DNA from: JBOFBH01 sp051657715
GTDB lineage: Bacteria; Actinomycetota; Actinomycetes; Actinomycetales; Angustibacteraceae
Length of the DNA: 64,000 nucleotides
NCBI GenBank assembly: GCA_051657715.1
Contig: JBOFLF010000061.1
Coordinates: 18,532 to 82,531 of the forward strand
Reading direction: 5' to 3'
Position 1 is the stretch's first letter. The number at the start of each line of letters is the position of its first letter. Shown here piece after piece: positions 42,749-51,287 of this stretch. The translations under genes were made by a program, and so were the position numbers. The notes beneath the pieces were generated by a model. It was not told the DNA's origin, searched no databases, and was given only the letters and a program-made list of their open reading frames with translations.

Positions 42749-44380
42749 TTAGAAGTCCATGCCGCCCATGCCACCGTCGCCGCCGCCCGCAGCGGCAGCC
42801 GGAGCCTTCTCCGGCTTGTCCGCCACCACAGCCTCAGTGGTCAAGAAGAGACCGGCGATGGACGCGGCGTTCTGCAAGGCGGACCGGGTCACCTTGACCG
42901 GGTCGTTGATGCCAGCGGCCAGCATGTCGACGTACTCGCCAGTCGCCGCGTTGAGACCATGCCCGGGCTCCAGCCCGCGCACCTTCTCGGCCACCACGCC
43001 ACCCTCAAGGCCGGCGTTCACCGCGATCTGCTTGAGCGGGGCCTCGACCGCAACCTTGACGATGTTGGCCCCAGTGGCCTCGTCACCCACCAGGTCCAGC
43101 TTGTCGAAAGCGGTCTTGCCGGCCTGGATCAGCGCCACGCCACCACCGGCAACGATGCCCTCCTCAACAGCCGCCTTGGCGTTGCGGACGGCGTCCTCGA
43201 TCCGGTGCTTGCGCTCTTTGAGCTCGACCTCGGTCGCCGCGCCAGCCTTGATCACGGCCACGCCGCCAGCCAACTTGGCAAGCCGCTCTTGGAGCTTCTC
43301 GCGGTCGTAGTCGGAGTCGGAGTTCTCGATCTCGGTACGAATCTGGCTGACCCGCCCTGAGATTTGGTCGGCGTCACCAGCGCCCTCGACGATGGTCGTC
43401 TCGTCCTTGGTGACGACTACCTTGCGCGCGCGTCCCAGCAGGTCGAGGCCGGCGTTTTCCAGCTTCAGGCCGACCTCCTCGCTAATCACCTGGCCACCGG
43501 TGAGGATCGCGATGTCTTGCAACATGGCCTTGCGACGGTCACCGAAGCCCGGAGCCTTGACCGCGACTGAGCGGAAGGTCCCGCGGATCTTGTTGACGAT
43601 CAGCGTGGACAGCGCCTCGCCCTCGACGTCCTCGGCGATGACCACCAGGGGCTTGCCGGACTGCATGACCTTCTCCAGCAGCGGGAGCAAGTCCTTGACC
43701 GTGGCGATCTTGGAGTTGACCACGAGGATGTAAGGGTCCTCGAGCTCGGTCTCCATGCGCTCGGTGTCGGTGACGAAGTACGCCGAGATGTAGCCCTTGT
43801 CGAACCGCATACCCTCGGTGAGCTCCAGCTCTAACCCAAAGGTGTTCGACTCCTCGACGGTGATGACACCTTCCTTGCCGACCTTGTCCATCGCCTCGGC
43901 GATCAGCTCACCGATCGCCGGATCGGCGGCGGAGATACCAGCGGTCGCGGCGATCTGCTCCTTGGTCTCAACCTCTTTGGCCGAGACCAGCAGCTGCTCA
44001 GACACCGCCTCGACGGCCTGCTCGATGCCACGCTTGAGCGCCATCGGGTTCGCGCCGGCCGCTACGTTCCGCAAGCCCTCGCGGACCATTGCCTGAGCCA
44101 GCACAGTTGCCGTGGTGGTGCCATCACCGGCAACGTCGTCGGTCTTCTTCGCGACCTCTTTGACCAGCTCGGCGCCGATCTTCTCGTACGGGTCCTCGAG
44201 CTCGATCTCCTTGGCGATGCTGACACCGTCATTCGTGATGGTGGGAGCACCCCACTTCTTCTCCAGGACAACGTTGCGGCCCTTGGGGCCGAGTGTGACG
44301 CGGACGGCGTCGGCGAGGGCGTTCATCCCTCGCTCGAGACCGCGCCGGGCCTCCTCATCGAAGGCGATCATCTTGGCCAT
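42749..44380 (-). CDS. groEL: 60-kDa chaperonin GroEL
   Basis: A 543-residue chaperonin. It shows the ATP site VTLGPKGRNVVLEKKWGAP, GDGTTTATVLAQAM near residue 86, the Asp-containing EGAGDADQISGRV and the closing AVVADKPEKAP. The Gly/Met tail GGMGGMDF is typical of the main GroEL, unlike the His-rich tails of accessory copies. GroEL rings fold proteins with GroES. No groES is adjacent, so this is a stand-alone (groEL2-type) gene. Two CIRCE elements 119-183 bp upstream indicate HrcA repression and heat-shock control. Confidence 0.98.
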   Translation of the reverse strand: MAKMIAFDEEARRGLERGMNALADAVRVTLGPKGRNVVLEKKWGAPTITNDGVSIAKEIELEDPYEKIGAELVKEVAKKTDDVAGDGTTTATVLAQAMVREGLRNVAAGANPMALKRGIEQAVEAVSEQLLVSAKEVETKEQIAATAGISAADPAIGELIAEAMDKVGKEGVITVEESNTFGLELELTEGMRFDKGYISAYFVTDTERMETELEDPYILVVNSKIATVKDLLPLLEKVMQSGKPLVVIAEDVEGEALSTLIVNKIRGTFRSVAVKAPGFGDRRKAMLQDIAILTGGQVISEEVGLKLENAGLDLLGRARKVVVTKDETTIVEGAGDADQISGRVSQIRTEIENSDSDYDREKLQERLAKLAGGVAVIKAGAATEVELKERKHRIEDAVRNAKAAVEEGIVAGGGVALIQAGKTAFDKLDLVGDEATGANIVKVAVEAPLKQIAVNAGLEGGVVAEKVRGLEPGHGLNAATGEYVDMLAAGINDPVKVTRSALQNAASIAGLFLTTEAVVADKPEKAPAAAAGGGDGGMGGMDF

Positions 44381-44498
44381 GCTGCTGCGTTCCTCCCGTG
44401 ATCGGGTGGGTGACCGACCGGCGCCCGCGACGGACGAGCGCCGCCGACGCGGTCTGGTCCCGCGTTGACGAACGCCCTCACCGGACGATCGACGTCTG

Positions 44499-44525
44499 GT
44501 GGCACTCCAATCCTCAGAGTGCCAA
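44499..44525. promoter_or_regulatory. Second CIRCE-like element upstream of groEL
   Basis: GTGGCACTC-N9-GAGTGCCAA keeps the GCACTC-N9-GAGTGC core of the HrcA operator. Both outer arms differ from TTAGCACTC-N9-GAGTGCTAA. It sits between the better CIRCE and groEL, so HrcA may bind both. Confidence 0.75.
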
Positions 44526-44536
44526 TGTCCATGATT

Positions 44537-44563
44537 AGCACTCTCCCCTCACGAGTGCAAATG
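44537..44563. promoter_or_regulatory. CIRCE element (HrcA operator)
   Basis: TTAGCACTC-TCCCCTCAC-GAGTGCAAA matches the consensus TTAGCACTC-N9-GAGTGCTAA with one mismatch in the right arm. It lies between groEL and the divergent gene at 44577, so it could also affect that gene. Confidence 0.92.
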
Positions 44564-44576
44564 GCGGCAAGAGCTG

Positions 44577-44909
44577 ATGGCTGCCGGATACCGCGCATGG
44601 TTCCCCGCCCCTCGGGCTCCTGCAGTCACCATCGGCGACGTGATCCTGCTCAGGCTCACCGCCGCTCAGCTCGCCCAGCGTCACACCTTGCTGCACCACG
44701 AAGCACGGCATGCCACCCAGTGGGCGTGCTTCCTTGGCCTCATCGGCTTCCGGCCGCCTATGGGATCGCCGCACTATGGTCGCTGGCGAGGTGCGGCCGC
44801 CCTGCACCGCAACGTCTTCGAGTGCCGAGCCGGCCTGTCGGACGGCGGATATCGCATCGCCGCACGGAGCCGCCGACGGCGTGACGCGCACGAGCGCACG
44901 CTGGGGTGA
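44577..44909 (+). CDS. Small HEARH-motif protein with compensated frameshifts
   Basis: A 110-residue frame. It contains LLHHEARHATQWACFLG near residue 40, a HExxH-like motif of a small actinobacterial family with predicted metallopeptidase-like fold. The end NVFECRAGLSDGGY is conserved too. Between them the frame reads MGSPHYGRWRGA, which looks wrong. One base away, the sequence LPAAYGIAALWSLARCG appears, fitting a helix expected there. A -1 shift near 44750 and a +1 shift near 44810 would explain it, either as mutations or read errors. The start is not certain. Confidence 0.6.
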   Translation: MAAGYRAWFPAPRAPAVTIGDVILLRLTAAQLAQRHTLLHHEARHATQWACFLGLIGFRPPMGSPHYGRWRGAAALHRNVFECRAGLSDGGYRIAARSRRRRDAHERTLG

Positions 44910-44961
44910 AATGGGATGGCGGTGCCTGCTCTGGAACGCGCTGTGACTGTGAGCCGCCGGA

Positions 44962-45489
44962 TCAAGCAGGCTGGTAGTCATTCCCTAGGACAATGGTGAT
45001 GCCGTCGAAGTCCGATGACTGCTTCACCTCGCCACCGCCGAGGTCGTCCACAAGCGCACTGGCCGTCGCCTTCTGCGCAGAATCCGGGTAGAAGACCGCC
45101 GTCGACGGCTGATCGCCTTGGTAGTTGCCCGTCGACTCGACCGTCCAGCCCTGCTCCTCCAAGGACTTGGCCGCACGCGCGGCCAGACCAGTGATACCCG
45201 TGTCGTTCAGCACCGTGATCGGGGTGGTCTTGTCGGCGGTCACCGACGGCTTTGGCCGTGGCTTCACCGATGTCGATGGCGAAGCAGACCCTGACTGCGT
45301 CGGCTTGGACGACGCCGACGGCTGCCCACCGTCGTCCCCGCCGCCAAACACCTGAGTCGCCATCATGGCGATGACCACCACCGCGATCGCAGCCAGCGCC
45401 CATGGGATAACCCCAGCCAGCCCGACCCCCTGGGGTCGGTGCGCCCCACGACGCTCACGCCACAGATCGTCTTCGTCGTCGTCGTTCAC
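44962..45489 (-). CDS. LytR_C domain membrane protein
   Basis: A 175-residue protein from the GTG at 45489 with GGAGG upstream. An acidic start leads to one membrane helix (VIPWALAAIAVVVIAMMATQ). A Ser/Pro linker follows, then the LytR C-terminal domain: PITVLNDTGITGLAARAAKSL, then WTVESTGNY and ITIVLGNDY. LytR_C is often attached to LytR-CpsA-Psr ligases, but here it stands alone; such proteins are thought to act at the cell wall. The DUF3263 gene is 43 bp upstream on the same strand; this pairing is common in actinomycetes. Confidence 0.9.
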   Translation of the reverse strand: MNDDDEDDLWRERRGAHRPQGVGLAGVIPWALAAIAVVVIAMMATQVFGGGDDGGQPSASSKPTQSGSASPSTSVKPRPKPSVTADKTTPITVLNDTGITGLAARAAKSLEEQGWTVESTGNYQGDQPSTAVFYPDSAQKATASALVDDLGGGEVKQSSDFDGITIVLGNDYQPA

Positions 45490-45532
45490 CTATACCTCCG
45501 ACGGCCGGCCAGGCTCAGCCAAGGAGGCTGAG

Positions 45533-45826
45533 TCAGATGGTGACGCCAAGGCGCCGGGCTGACCGCGCCCGCTGCCTGGACGCTCGCATCCGGCGCAACC
45601 GCTTGACCAGCATGGGGTCGTGCTGCACGGCCTCTGGCCGATCGATCAACGCGTTGAGCACCTGGTAGTAGCGGGTGGCAGACATGTCGAACAGCTCGCG
45701 GACTGCCTGCTCCTTCGCGCCGGCGTACTTCCACCACTGACGCTCGAAGGAGAGGATCTCCTGATCGCGCTCGGACAGGCTGGACACCGGGTTGCCCTCC
45801 CTCACCCGCTCGATGGCTGCGCTCAT
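45533..45826 (-). CDS. DUF3263 protein
   Basis: A 97-residue protein with AGGAGG before the ATG. The core LSERDQEILSFERQWWKYAG followed by KEQAVRELFDMSATRYYQVL is the DUF3263 signature, a helix-turn-helix-like region. An Arg-rich tail follows (RRMRASRQRARSARR). The family is almost confined to actinobacteria and is thought to bind DNA, with no proven target. It is probably co-transcribed with the LytR_C gene. Confidence 0.93.
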   Translation of the reverse strand: MSAAIERVREGNPVSSLSERDQEILSFERQWWKYAGAKEQAVRELFDMSATRYYQVLNALIDRPEAVQHDPMLVKRLRRMRASRQRARSARRLGVTI

Positions 45827-45967
45827 CGCCGCCCTCCTGTTTCGTCACCCATGCGGTAGTGGCGCGATTCATACCGCACCCCCGACGCGACGATGAATCG
45901 TCCCACCTGCGCCTGCGACCGCCAGGGTAGACGGTGAACCACACTGATGTCATTCGACCCGCGGTGC

Positions 45968-47338
45968 TCATGCCATGGTGTCCAGAATGTTGGAGATGTC
46001 AGCTGGAGTGGTGGTGGGGTTCACGATGCAGAACCGGGTAACGGTCTCACCCTCATGCGACGTCGGGACGACGAACGCGAAGTTCGCCAGCAGCAAGCGG
46101 TCAGACCACGTCTGGTACTGCTGAGGCGTCCAGCCGACCCGGCGGAACACCACCACCGACGTATCCGGTTCCCGTAACAGCTCCAGGTAGCTGCGGCGGT
46201 CAATCTCGGCGGCGGCATACCGAGCCACCTCGATGGTCTGCTCGATCGCCGCGGTGTAGGCGCGAGTGCCGTGGGCGGCGAGGCTGAACCAGAACGGCAA
46301 CCCCCGCGCCCGCCTGCTCAACCCGATCGCGTAGTCCGCGGGGCTGAAGTCCGTCGCCTCGGTGATGACATCGAGATAGCTGGCGGTCTGGGTGTGCGCG
46401 GCACGCGCCAGGTGCGGCTCGCGGTAGACCAGCGCGCAGCAGTCAAAGGGAGCGAACAGCCACTTGTGCGGGTCGACGATGAACGAGTCGCACCGCTCAA
46501 CGCCGTCATAGCGGTGCCGGATGCTCGGCGCGGCCAAGCCAGCCCCGCCATACGCGCCGTCGACGTGGAACCACACCCCCAACTCGGCGCACACGTCGGC
46601 GACCGAGGCAAGGTCGTCGACGATGCCGAAGTTGGTGGTGCCAGCGGTGGCCACGACGGCGAAGAGCCCGTCGGAGCCGACGCTATCCAGGGTCCAGCGC
46701 AGGTTGTCCCCGTTCAGCCGGCCACCGTCGTCCACCGGCACACCGAGGAAATCGACGTCCATGACGTCGCAAGCGCTGGTGATCGACGAGTGCACCTGGG
46801 TGGTGCCAGCGACCCGCCACCGCGCAGGCACCTCACCGTCGCGCCGGGTACGAGCGCGGTGTCGGGCCGCGACGAGCGCGGAGAGGTTGCCCACGGTGCC
46901 GCCGGGCGCGAACACACCGCCGGCGGCCTCGGGCAACCCGACCAGGTCGCAGATCCATCGCAACGCCGCGTTCTCCGCGTGCACCGCCCCGGCGCCCTCC
47001 AGCCACGAACCGCCGTAGATCGACGACGCCCCGACGACCAGGTCGAACAGCAGGCTCGCCTCGGTGGGAGCGGCCGGCACGAAGGACAGAAAGCGTGGAT
47101 GATCGACCGAGATGCAGGCCGGCGCCAAGTGCTCGGCGAACAGCTCGAGCGCAGCCGCGCCGCCCATGCCGCCCTCGGTGATGGTCTCGCCCGCCACCTC
47201 GTCCAGCTCCGCCTGGGTGCGTGGCCCGTCGAGCGGGACCGGATTGAGCCGGGATCGGTCGCTGGCGTACTCCAGGACTGCTTGGCTCAACGCCTCTACG
47301 TCCGCATCGAAGCGGTGCATGGCGTCGTAACGGGGCAC
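45968..47338 (-). CDS. Pyridoxal-dependent decarboxylase (group II)
   Basis: About 456 residues from the GTG at 47338; an ATG at 47320 is nearly as likely and no ribosome binding site settles it. The PLP Lys lies in DPHKWLFAPFDCCALVYR near residue 290, with the Asp contact in VDGAYGG and HSSITSACDVM before it. It belongs to the glutamate/aromatic-L-amino-acid decarboxylase family (group II). The substrate could be an aromatic amino acid, glutamate or aspartate; the loop residues do not settle it. It is a single gene. Confidence 0.87.
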   Translation of the reverse strand: MPRYDAMHRFDADVEALSQAVLEYASDRSRLNPVPLDGPRTQAELDEVAGETITEGGMGGAAALELFAEHLAPACISVDHPRFLSFVPAAPTEASLLFDLVVGASSIYGGSWLEGAGAVHAENAALRWICDLVGLPEAAGGVFAPGGTVGNLSALVAARHRARTRRDGEVPARWRVAGTTQVHSSITSACDVMDVDFLGVPVDDGGRLNGDNLRWTLDSVGSDGLFAVVATAGTTNFGIVDDLASVADVCAELGVWFHVDGAYGGAGLAAPSIRHRYDGVERCDSFIVDPHKWLFAPFDCCALVYREPHLARAAHTQTASYLDVITEATDFSPADYAIGLSRRARGLPFWFSLAAHGTRAYTAAIEQTIEVARYAAAEIDRRSYLELLREPDTSVVVFRRVGWTPQQYQTWSDRLLLANFAFVVPTSHEGETVTRFCIVNPTTTPADISNILDTMA

Positions 47339-47395
47339 GGTCAGCGAGTTTAGGCGGGGACCGGATCGGCACGCTCGGAACCCGGACGAGACGAA

Positions 47396-47428
47396 TCCGG
47401 GGTGGGTCCCAACAGGACCCACCCCGGA
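47396..47428 (-). terminator. Hairpin terminator of the rpf gene
   Basis: A 14-bp perfect stem TCCGGGGTGGGTCC (47396-47409) pairs with 47415-47428 around a 5-nt loop, 40 bp beyond the Rpf-like stop. Confidence 0.85.
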
Positions 47429-47468
47429 CATCGACATCTCACGTGATCGGCTTAGCGCGTGATGCCCG

Positions 47469-48197
47469 TCAGGCCGGGAGCCACAGCTTCTGGCCCACCT
47501 GGATGTAGTCGGGGTTGGATCCGATGGTCTTCTTGTTCTTCCACCACAGTCCCGTCCACCCCGCTTTGAGCTTCTGCTTCTTGGCGATCTTGCTGAGGGT
47601 GTCGCCTGGCTTGACGGTGTACGAGCCGTTGGTCTTGGCGGCGTACTTCTTGGCCTGGGCCGACACCACCACGTCAGAAGCGGCGGGTGCCGCCGTTGAG
47701 GACTGCCCCGCCGAGGACTGCCCCGGCCGAGTGGCGCTGCGGCTAGTGGGCTGCTGCCGGGTGCTGGACTGGCTGGAGCTGCCACCGGAGGCGGAGACGT
47801 CCGGTGCCGGACCACCGCGCGAAAGCCCAGCCTTTGGACCACACGTGGGCCAAGCGCCGGGGCCTTGGCCGTCGAGGACCCGCTCGGCGATCAGGATCTG
47901 CTGCCCACGGGTGGCCTGGTGGGCGTAGGGGGCGTATGCGGCTCCTCCGTAGGCCCGCCAGGTGCTGGCTGAGAACTGCAGGCCGCCGTAGTAACCGTTG
48001 CCGGTGTTGATCGACCAGTTCCCACCGCTCTCGCAGTCAGCGAGTCGATCCCAGGTGCTGGAGCTGGCGGCACTCGCCGGTCCAGCAAAGCCGACCGCGG
48101 CGGCGCTCATCGCTCCAGCAGCGGTCAAGCCGGCGATCGCGGTGGTGGTTCGTGTCGGGGCGCTGAGGGCGCGATGTATCCCAAGATAACGAGACAT
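47469..48197 (-). CDS. Resuscitation-promoting-factor-like protein with LysM
   Basis: A 242-residue secreted protein from the ATG at 48197 (AGAGG upstream). A signal peptide ends near SAAS. The Rpf domain follows with STWDRLADCESGGNW, containing the catalytic Glu, then GYYGGLQFSASTWRAYGG. A Ser/Gln-rich linker leads to a C-terminal LysM (YTVKPGDTLSKIAKKQ, then YIQVGQKLWLPA). Rpf enzymes cleave glycan strands and help dormant cells resume growth. Two Cys in the Rpf domain fit the usual disulfide. Expression should respond to c-di-AMP through the upstream riboswitch. Confidence 0.95.
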   Translation of the reverse strand: MSRYLGIHRALSAPTRTTTAIAGLTAAGAMSAAAVGFAGPASAASSSTWDRLADCESGGNWSINTGNGYYGGLQFSASTWRAYGGAAYAPYAHQATRGQQILIAERVLDGQGPGAWPTCGPKAGLSRGGPAPDVSASGGSSSQSSTRQQPTSRSATRPGQSSAGQSSTAAPAASDVVVSAQAKKYAAKTNGSYTVKPGDTLSKIAKKQKLKAGWTGLWWKNKKTIGSNPDYIQVGQKLWLPA

Positions 48198-48219
48198 GGC
48201 GATTGACCTCTCACGTCGA

Positions 48220-48372
48220 GCGCCTTCGAGGTGAGCTGTCGGGTTCGGGTCCGTGACAACCCGGCCGCTGTGCGCGACATCTTTCTTTCGTGTCGCCGGG
48301 GCGGCTTCACCCCAAGACCACCGGAGTGGTCGCTTACCTGGTTCCCCCGCCTCCATCCGTCGTCCGATCCAG
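48220..48372 (-). promoter_or_regulatory. c-di-AMP riboswitch (ydaO-yuaA class)
   Basis: On the minus strand the leader contains GGGGGAACCAGGT, later TTGGGGTGAAGCCG, and at the 3' side CCCGAACCCGACAGCTCACC, then TCGAAGGC. These are the conserved blocks of the ydaO/yuaA riboswitch in the right order and spacing. It ends about 22 bp before the Rpf start. Riboswitches of this class commonly precede rpf genes in actinomycetes and switch them off when c-di-AMP is high. The outer ends are approximate. The remaining 226 bp up to the ung start show nothing clear apart from the promoters they must hold. Confidence 0.9.
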
Positions 48373-48598
48373 TGGGCCGCGACCTCGCCGGATGGAGTTC
48401 GGCGCTACGAGGTCCCGGTCGTCAGGGTGACGACTCGACCCTAAACAAGGTCTTCGGCGGATGACAAATTTCGTGTCGCTCACCAGGTGTGCAATGCAAG
48501 GCACATTCTGTGACGGATCGGGTCCCGATCTGACCCACTGCGTCCCGGACGCCACGGCTGCTGAGGCATCCACGGCGAACCCCCGTAGTGTGAAGAAT

Positions 48599-49276
48599 GT
48601 GCCAGATAACCTCCAGGATCTGATTGAGCCGCAATGGGCGCATGCGCTGCAACCAGTCGAGCATGACGTGCGCGCGATGGGAGAGTTCCTTCGTTCGGAG
48701 GTCGCCGCCGGACGCCGCTATCTACCGGCCGGTGACCACGTGCTGAGGGCGTTCAGCCACCCCCTGGATGCGGTTCGAGTTCTGCTGGTCGGTCAAGACC
48801 CGTACCCGACCCCTGGCCATGCCGTCGGGTTGTCCTTCTCGGTGGCGCCGCAGGTTCGGCCGGTACCGCGCAGCTTGAACAACATCTTCCGCGAGCTGGT
48901 GGACGACGTCGGCGTGCCTCGCCCAGCGTCGGGCGACCTGTCCCCATGGGCGGACCGTGGAGTGCTGTTGCTGAACCGAACGCTGACCGTGGCGCCCGGG
49001 CAACCGGGGAGCCACCGCGGAAAGGGCTGGGAGAAGGTCACCGAACAAGCGGTCCGTGCGCTGGTCGACCGCGGCGGGCCGCTGGTTGCCATCCTGTGGG
49101 GCCGGGATGCCCAGACGCTCGGTCCGCTCCTCGGCAATACCCCCCAGATCGCGAGCGCACACCCCAGCCCGATGTCGGCGGACCGCGGATTCTTCGGATC
49201 CCGGCCGTTCAGCCGAGTCAACGAGCTGCTGCAGGGGCAGGGCGCCGACCCGATCGACTGGTCACTGCCCCACTGA
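48599..49276 (+). CDS. ung: Uracil-DNA glycosylase
   Basis: A 225-residue family 1 enzyme. The GTG at 48599 fits the usual N-terminus (DNLQDLIEPQWAHAL); a GTG at 48590 is possible. The catalytic water-activating motif GQDPYPTPGHAVG lies near residue 66, LLLNRTLTV near 125 and the leucine-loop motif HPSPMSADRGFFG near 188. It removes uracil from DNA after cytosine deamination or misincorporation. Length and motifs are complete. It is divergent from the rpf gene. Confidence 0.97.
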   Translation: MPDNLQDLIEPQWAHALQPVEHDVRAMGEFLRSEVAAGRRYLPAGDHVLRAFSHPLDAVRVLLVGQDPYPTPGHAVGLSFSVAPQVRPVPRSLNNIFRELVDDVGVPRPASGDLSPWADRGVLLLNRTLTVAPGQPGSHRGKGWEKVTEQAVRALVDRGGPLVAILWGRDAQTLGPLLGNTPQIASAHPSPMSADRGFFGSRPFSRVNELLQGQGADPIDWSLPH

Positions 49277-49296
49277 TGGCGATCCGGTACAGGCGG

Positions 49297-50271
49297 TCAG
49301 CTGGGGCTGGTCAGCGCCTGAACCGCCCGCGATGAGCTAGGCCGCTGGAGGACGTCGGCCAACCATCGGCTGGTCGAGACCACGGCGGGCAGGTCGATCC
49401 CGGTCTCGATGCCCATGCCATGCAGGTGCCACAGGAGATCCTCCGTGGCCAGGTTGCCGGTGGCCGAACCGGCGAAGGGGCACCCGCCGAGACCCCCGGC
49501 CGAGGAGTCCACGGTAACGATCCCGTGCTGCAGGGCGATCATGGTGTTCGCCAAGGCCTGCCCGTAAGTGTCGTGGAAGTGGACGGCCAGAGCATCCAAC
49601 GGCACCCCGGACGCGACCACCGCGTGGAGCAGACCGACGACCTGGCCCGGAGTGGCCACTCCGATGGTGTCCCCCAGCGAGATCTCTTCACATCCGGCCT
49701 GGTGCAACGCGGCTGCGGCGGCACCGGCTGCGGCGGCATCGACCTCGCCCTCCCACGGATCTCCGAAGCACATGGAGACGTAACCCCGCACCGCCAGGCC
49801 GGCGGTCCGAGCTCGAGCCGCCACTGCGGATGATGTCCGCAGCGCTTGTTCGCGGGAGGTGTTGAGGTTCCGCTGGGCGAACGCCTCCGTAGCGCTGACG
49901 AAGACCGCGACCTCGCGGACACCGAGGGCCAGCGCCCGGTCCAGACCCCGGTCGTTAGGCACCAGGACGGGTGCGCGCAGTCCGCGCAGCACCGCGCCAT
50001 CCAGACCGCCGAGCTCGGCGAGGAGCTCCTGCGCGTCCGCGAGCTGCGGCACCCAGCGGGGGTGGACGAGGCTGGTGAGCTCCACCGATCGCATCCCGGC
50101 CGCCACCAGCCGGCGCACGAGCTCGGCCTTGAGGCTGACCGGCAGCATGGTGGGCTCGTTCTGCAGGCCGTCCCGTGGACCCACCTCGTAGACCTCGACC
50201 CGATCGGGCAGACCCGCCATGGCGGTCACCTGGGGTGCGCGCACCCCAGGCACAGTAGCCGGCTCACTCAT
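49297..50271 (-). CDS. Hydroxymethylglutaryl-CoA lyase
   Basis: A 324-residue DRE-TIM enzyme from the ATG at 50271. The metal and substrate motif is VYEVGPRDGLQNEP near residue 24, then VELTSLVHPRWVPQLAD and VFVSATEAFAQRNLN. The metal ligands appear in VHFHDTYGQALAN, and the catalytic Cys region is GGLGGCPFAGSATGN near 260. This signature is that of HMG-CoA lyase, which cleaves HMG-CoA to acetyl-CoA and acetoacetate in leucine breakdown. Other leucine-pathway genes are not next to it. Confidence 0.94.
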   Translation of the reverse strand: MSEPATVPGVRAPQVTAMAGLPDRVEVYEVGPRDGLQNEPTMLPVSLKAELVRRLVAAGMRSVELTSLVHPRWVPQLADAQELLAELGGLDGAVLRGLRAPVLVPNDRGLDRALALGVREVAVFVSATEAFAQRNLNTSREQALRTSSAVAARARTAGLAVRGYVSMCFGDPWEGEVDAAAAGAAAAALHQAGCEEISLGDTIGVATPGQVVGLLHAVVASGVPLDALAVHFHDTYGQALANTMIALQHGIVTVDSSAGGLGGCPFAGSATGNLATEDLLWHLHGMGIETGIDLPAVVSTSRWLADVLQRPSSSRAVQALTSPS

Positions 50272-50387
50272 GCCGCACACCGGGAGCCAGACGTTTGCCA
50301 ACGCGCAGGAACGTCCTACGAGCAGCAGTACGATGCGCACTGTGACGTCGGTGCCGGGGGGACTCTTGCGGTGAGGAGACCAGCAGA

Positions 50388-51287
50388 GTGAGGCCGACCC
50401 TGCGCGCACACGTGCGGTCAACCGCCCCGCTCAGCGATTCGATGGTACGAGTGGTGCTGGGCGGTGGTGACCTCAGCCGGTTCAAGCCGTCCACCATGAC
50501 GGATGCGTACGTGAAACTCGTGTTCCAGCACCCGGACGCACCGTTCCTCGAGGTGCTTGACCTGGATGAGGCACGTGGCCTGCTGCCGGCAGAGCACCGC
50601 CCCCGGCTGCGGGCCTACACCGTGAGCGCGTGGGATTCGGATCGAAACGAACTCACGCTGGACGTGGTGATGCACGGCGACAGCGGCCTGGCTGGGCCAT
50701 GGGCGCGGGACGCCCGACCCGGGGACCTGATCCACCTGACCGGCCCAGGCGGCGGCTGGGCCCCGGACCCTGACGCCGACTGGCACGTCCTCGCGGGTGA
50801 TCTGAGCGCGCTGCCGGCGATCGCAGCATCCACACCGCGGCTGCCGGTCGGCCGTCCTGCGTACGTGCTGATCGAGGTGGACGGCCCGGGCGAGGTGTTT
50901 CCGCTGGACCTGCCGACCGGCGTCACCGCGACCTGGCTGTACCGGCACGGCCACCAGCCCGACGGCAGCGAGCGCAGCAGCGGCCGACCCACCAGCAGTG
51001 AACTCACCGGCAGTGGTGAGCGGACACCGGTTGGCCAGCTGCTCGAGGAGGCGATCGGCGGGCTACCGGACCTGACCGGCGCCGGTGCCGCGTTCGTGCA
51101 CGGCGAGGCCGGGATGGTGCGCCGAATCCGGCGTCTGCTGCGCTCCAGGTGGGACCTGACCGCGCAACGGCTCTCGGCTTCGGGGTACTGGCGGCTCGGG
51201 GTGGGCGACGAGGAATGGCGCGCCGACAAGGACAGCTGGCGACGGCAGGTCGCCGAGGACGATCTGGCCGTCGCGGGCGGTCAGTAG
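50388..51287 (+). CDS. Siderophore-interacting protein (ferric reductase-like)
   Basis: A 299-residue protein from the GTG at 50388. The FAD-binding part has AHVRSTAPLSDSMVRVVLGG, then RPRLRAYTVSAWD (the RxYTxR-like motif, here RAYTVS) and GPWARDARPGDLIHLTGPGG. The NAD(P)-domain has HVLAGDLSALPAIA and a C-terminal YWRLGVGDEEWR. Such proteins release iron from ferric siderophores by reduction. A Ser/Gly-rich insertion lies near residues 185-215. It converges with the anti-sigma gene with a 7-bp overlap. Confidence 0.92.
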   Translation: MRPTLRAHVRSTAPLSDSMVRVVLGGGDLSRFKPSTMTDAYVKLVFQHPDAPFLEVLDLDEARGLLPAEHRPRLRAYTVSAWDSDRNELTLDVVMHGDSGLAGPWARDARPGDLIHLTGPGGGWAPDPDADWHVLAGDLSALPAIAASTPRLPVGRPAYVLIEVDGPGEVFPLDLPTGVTATWLYRHGHQPDGSERSSGRPTSSELTGSGERTPVGQLLEEAIGGLPDLTGAGAAFVHGEAGMVRRIRRLLRSRWDLTAQRLSASGYWRLGVGDEEWRADKDSWRRQVAEDDLAVAGGQ

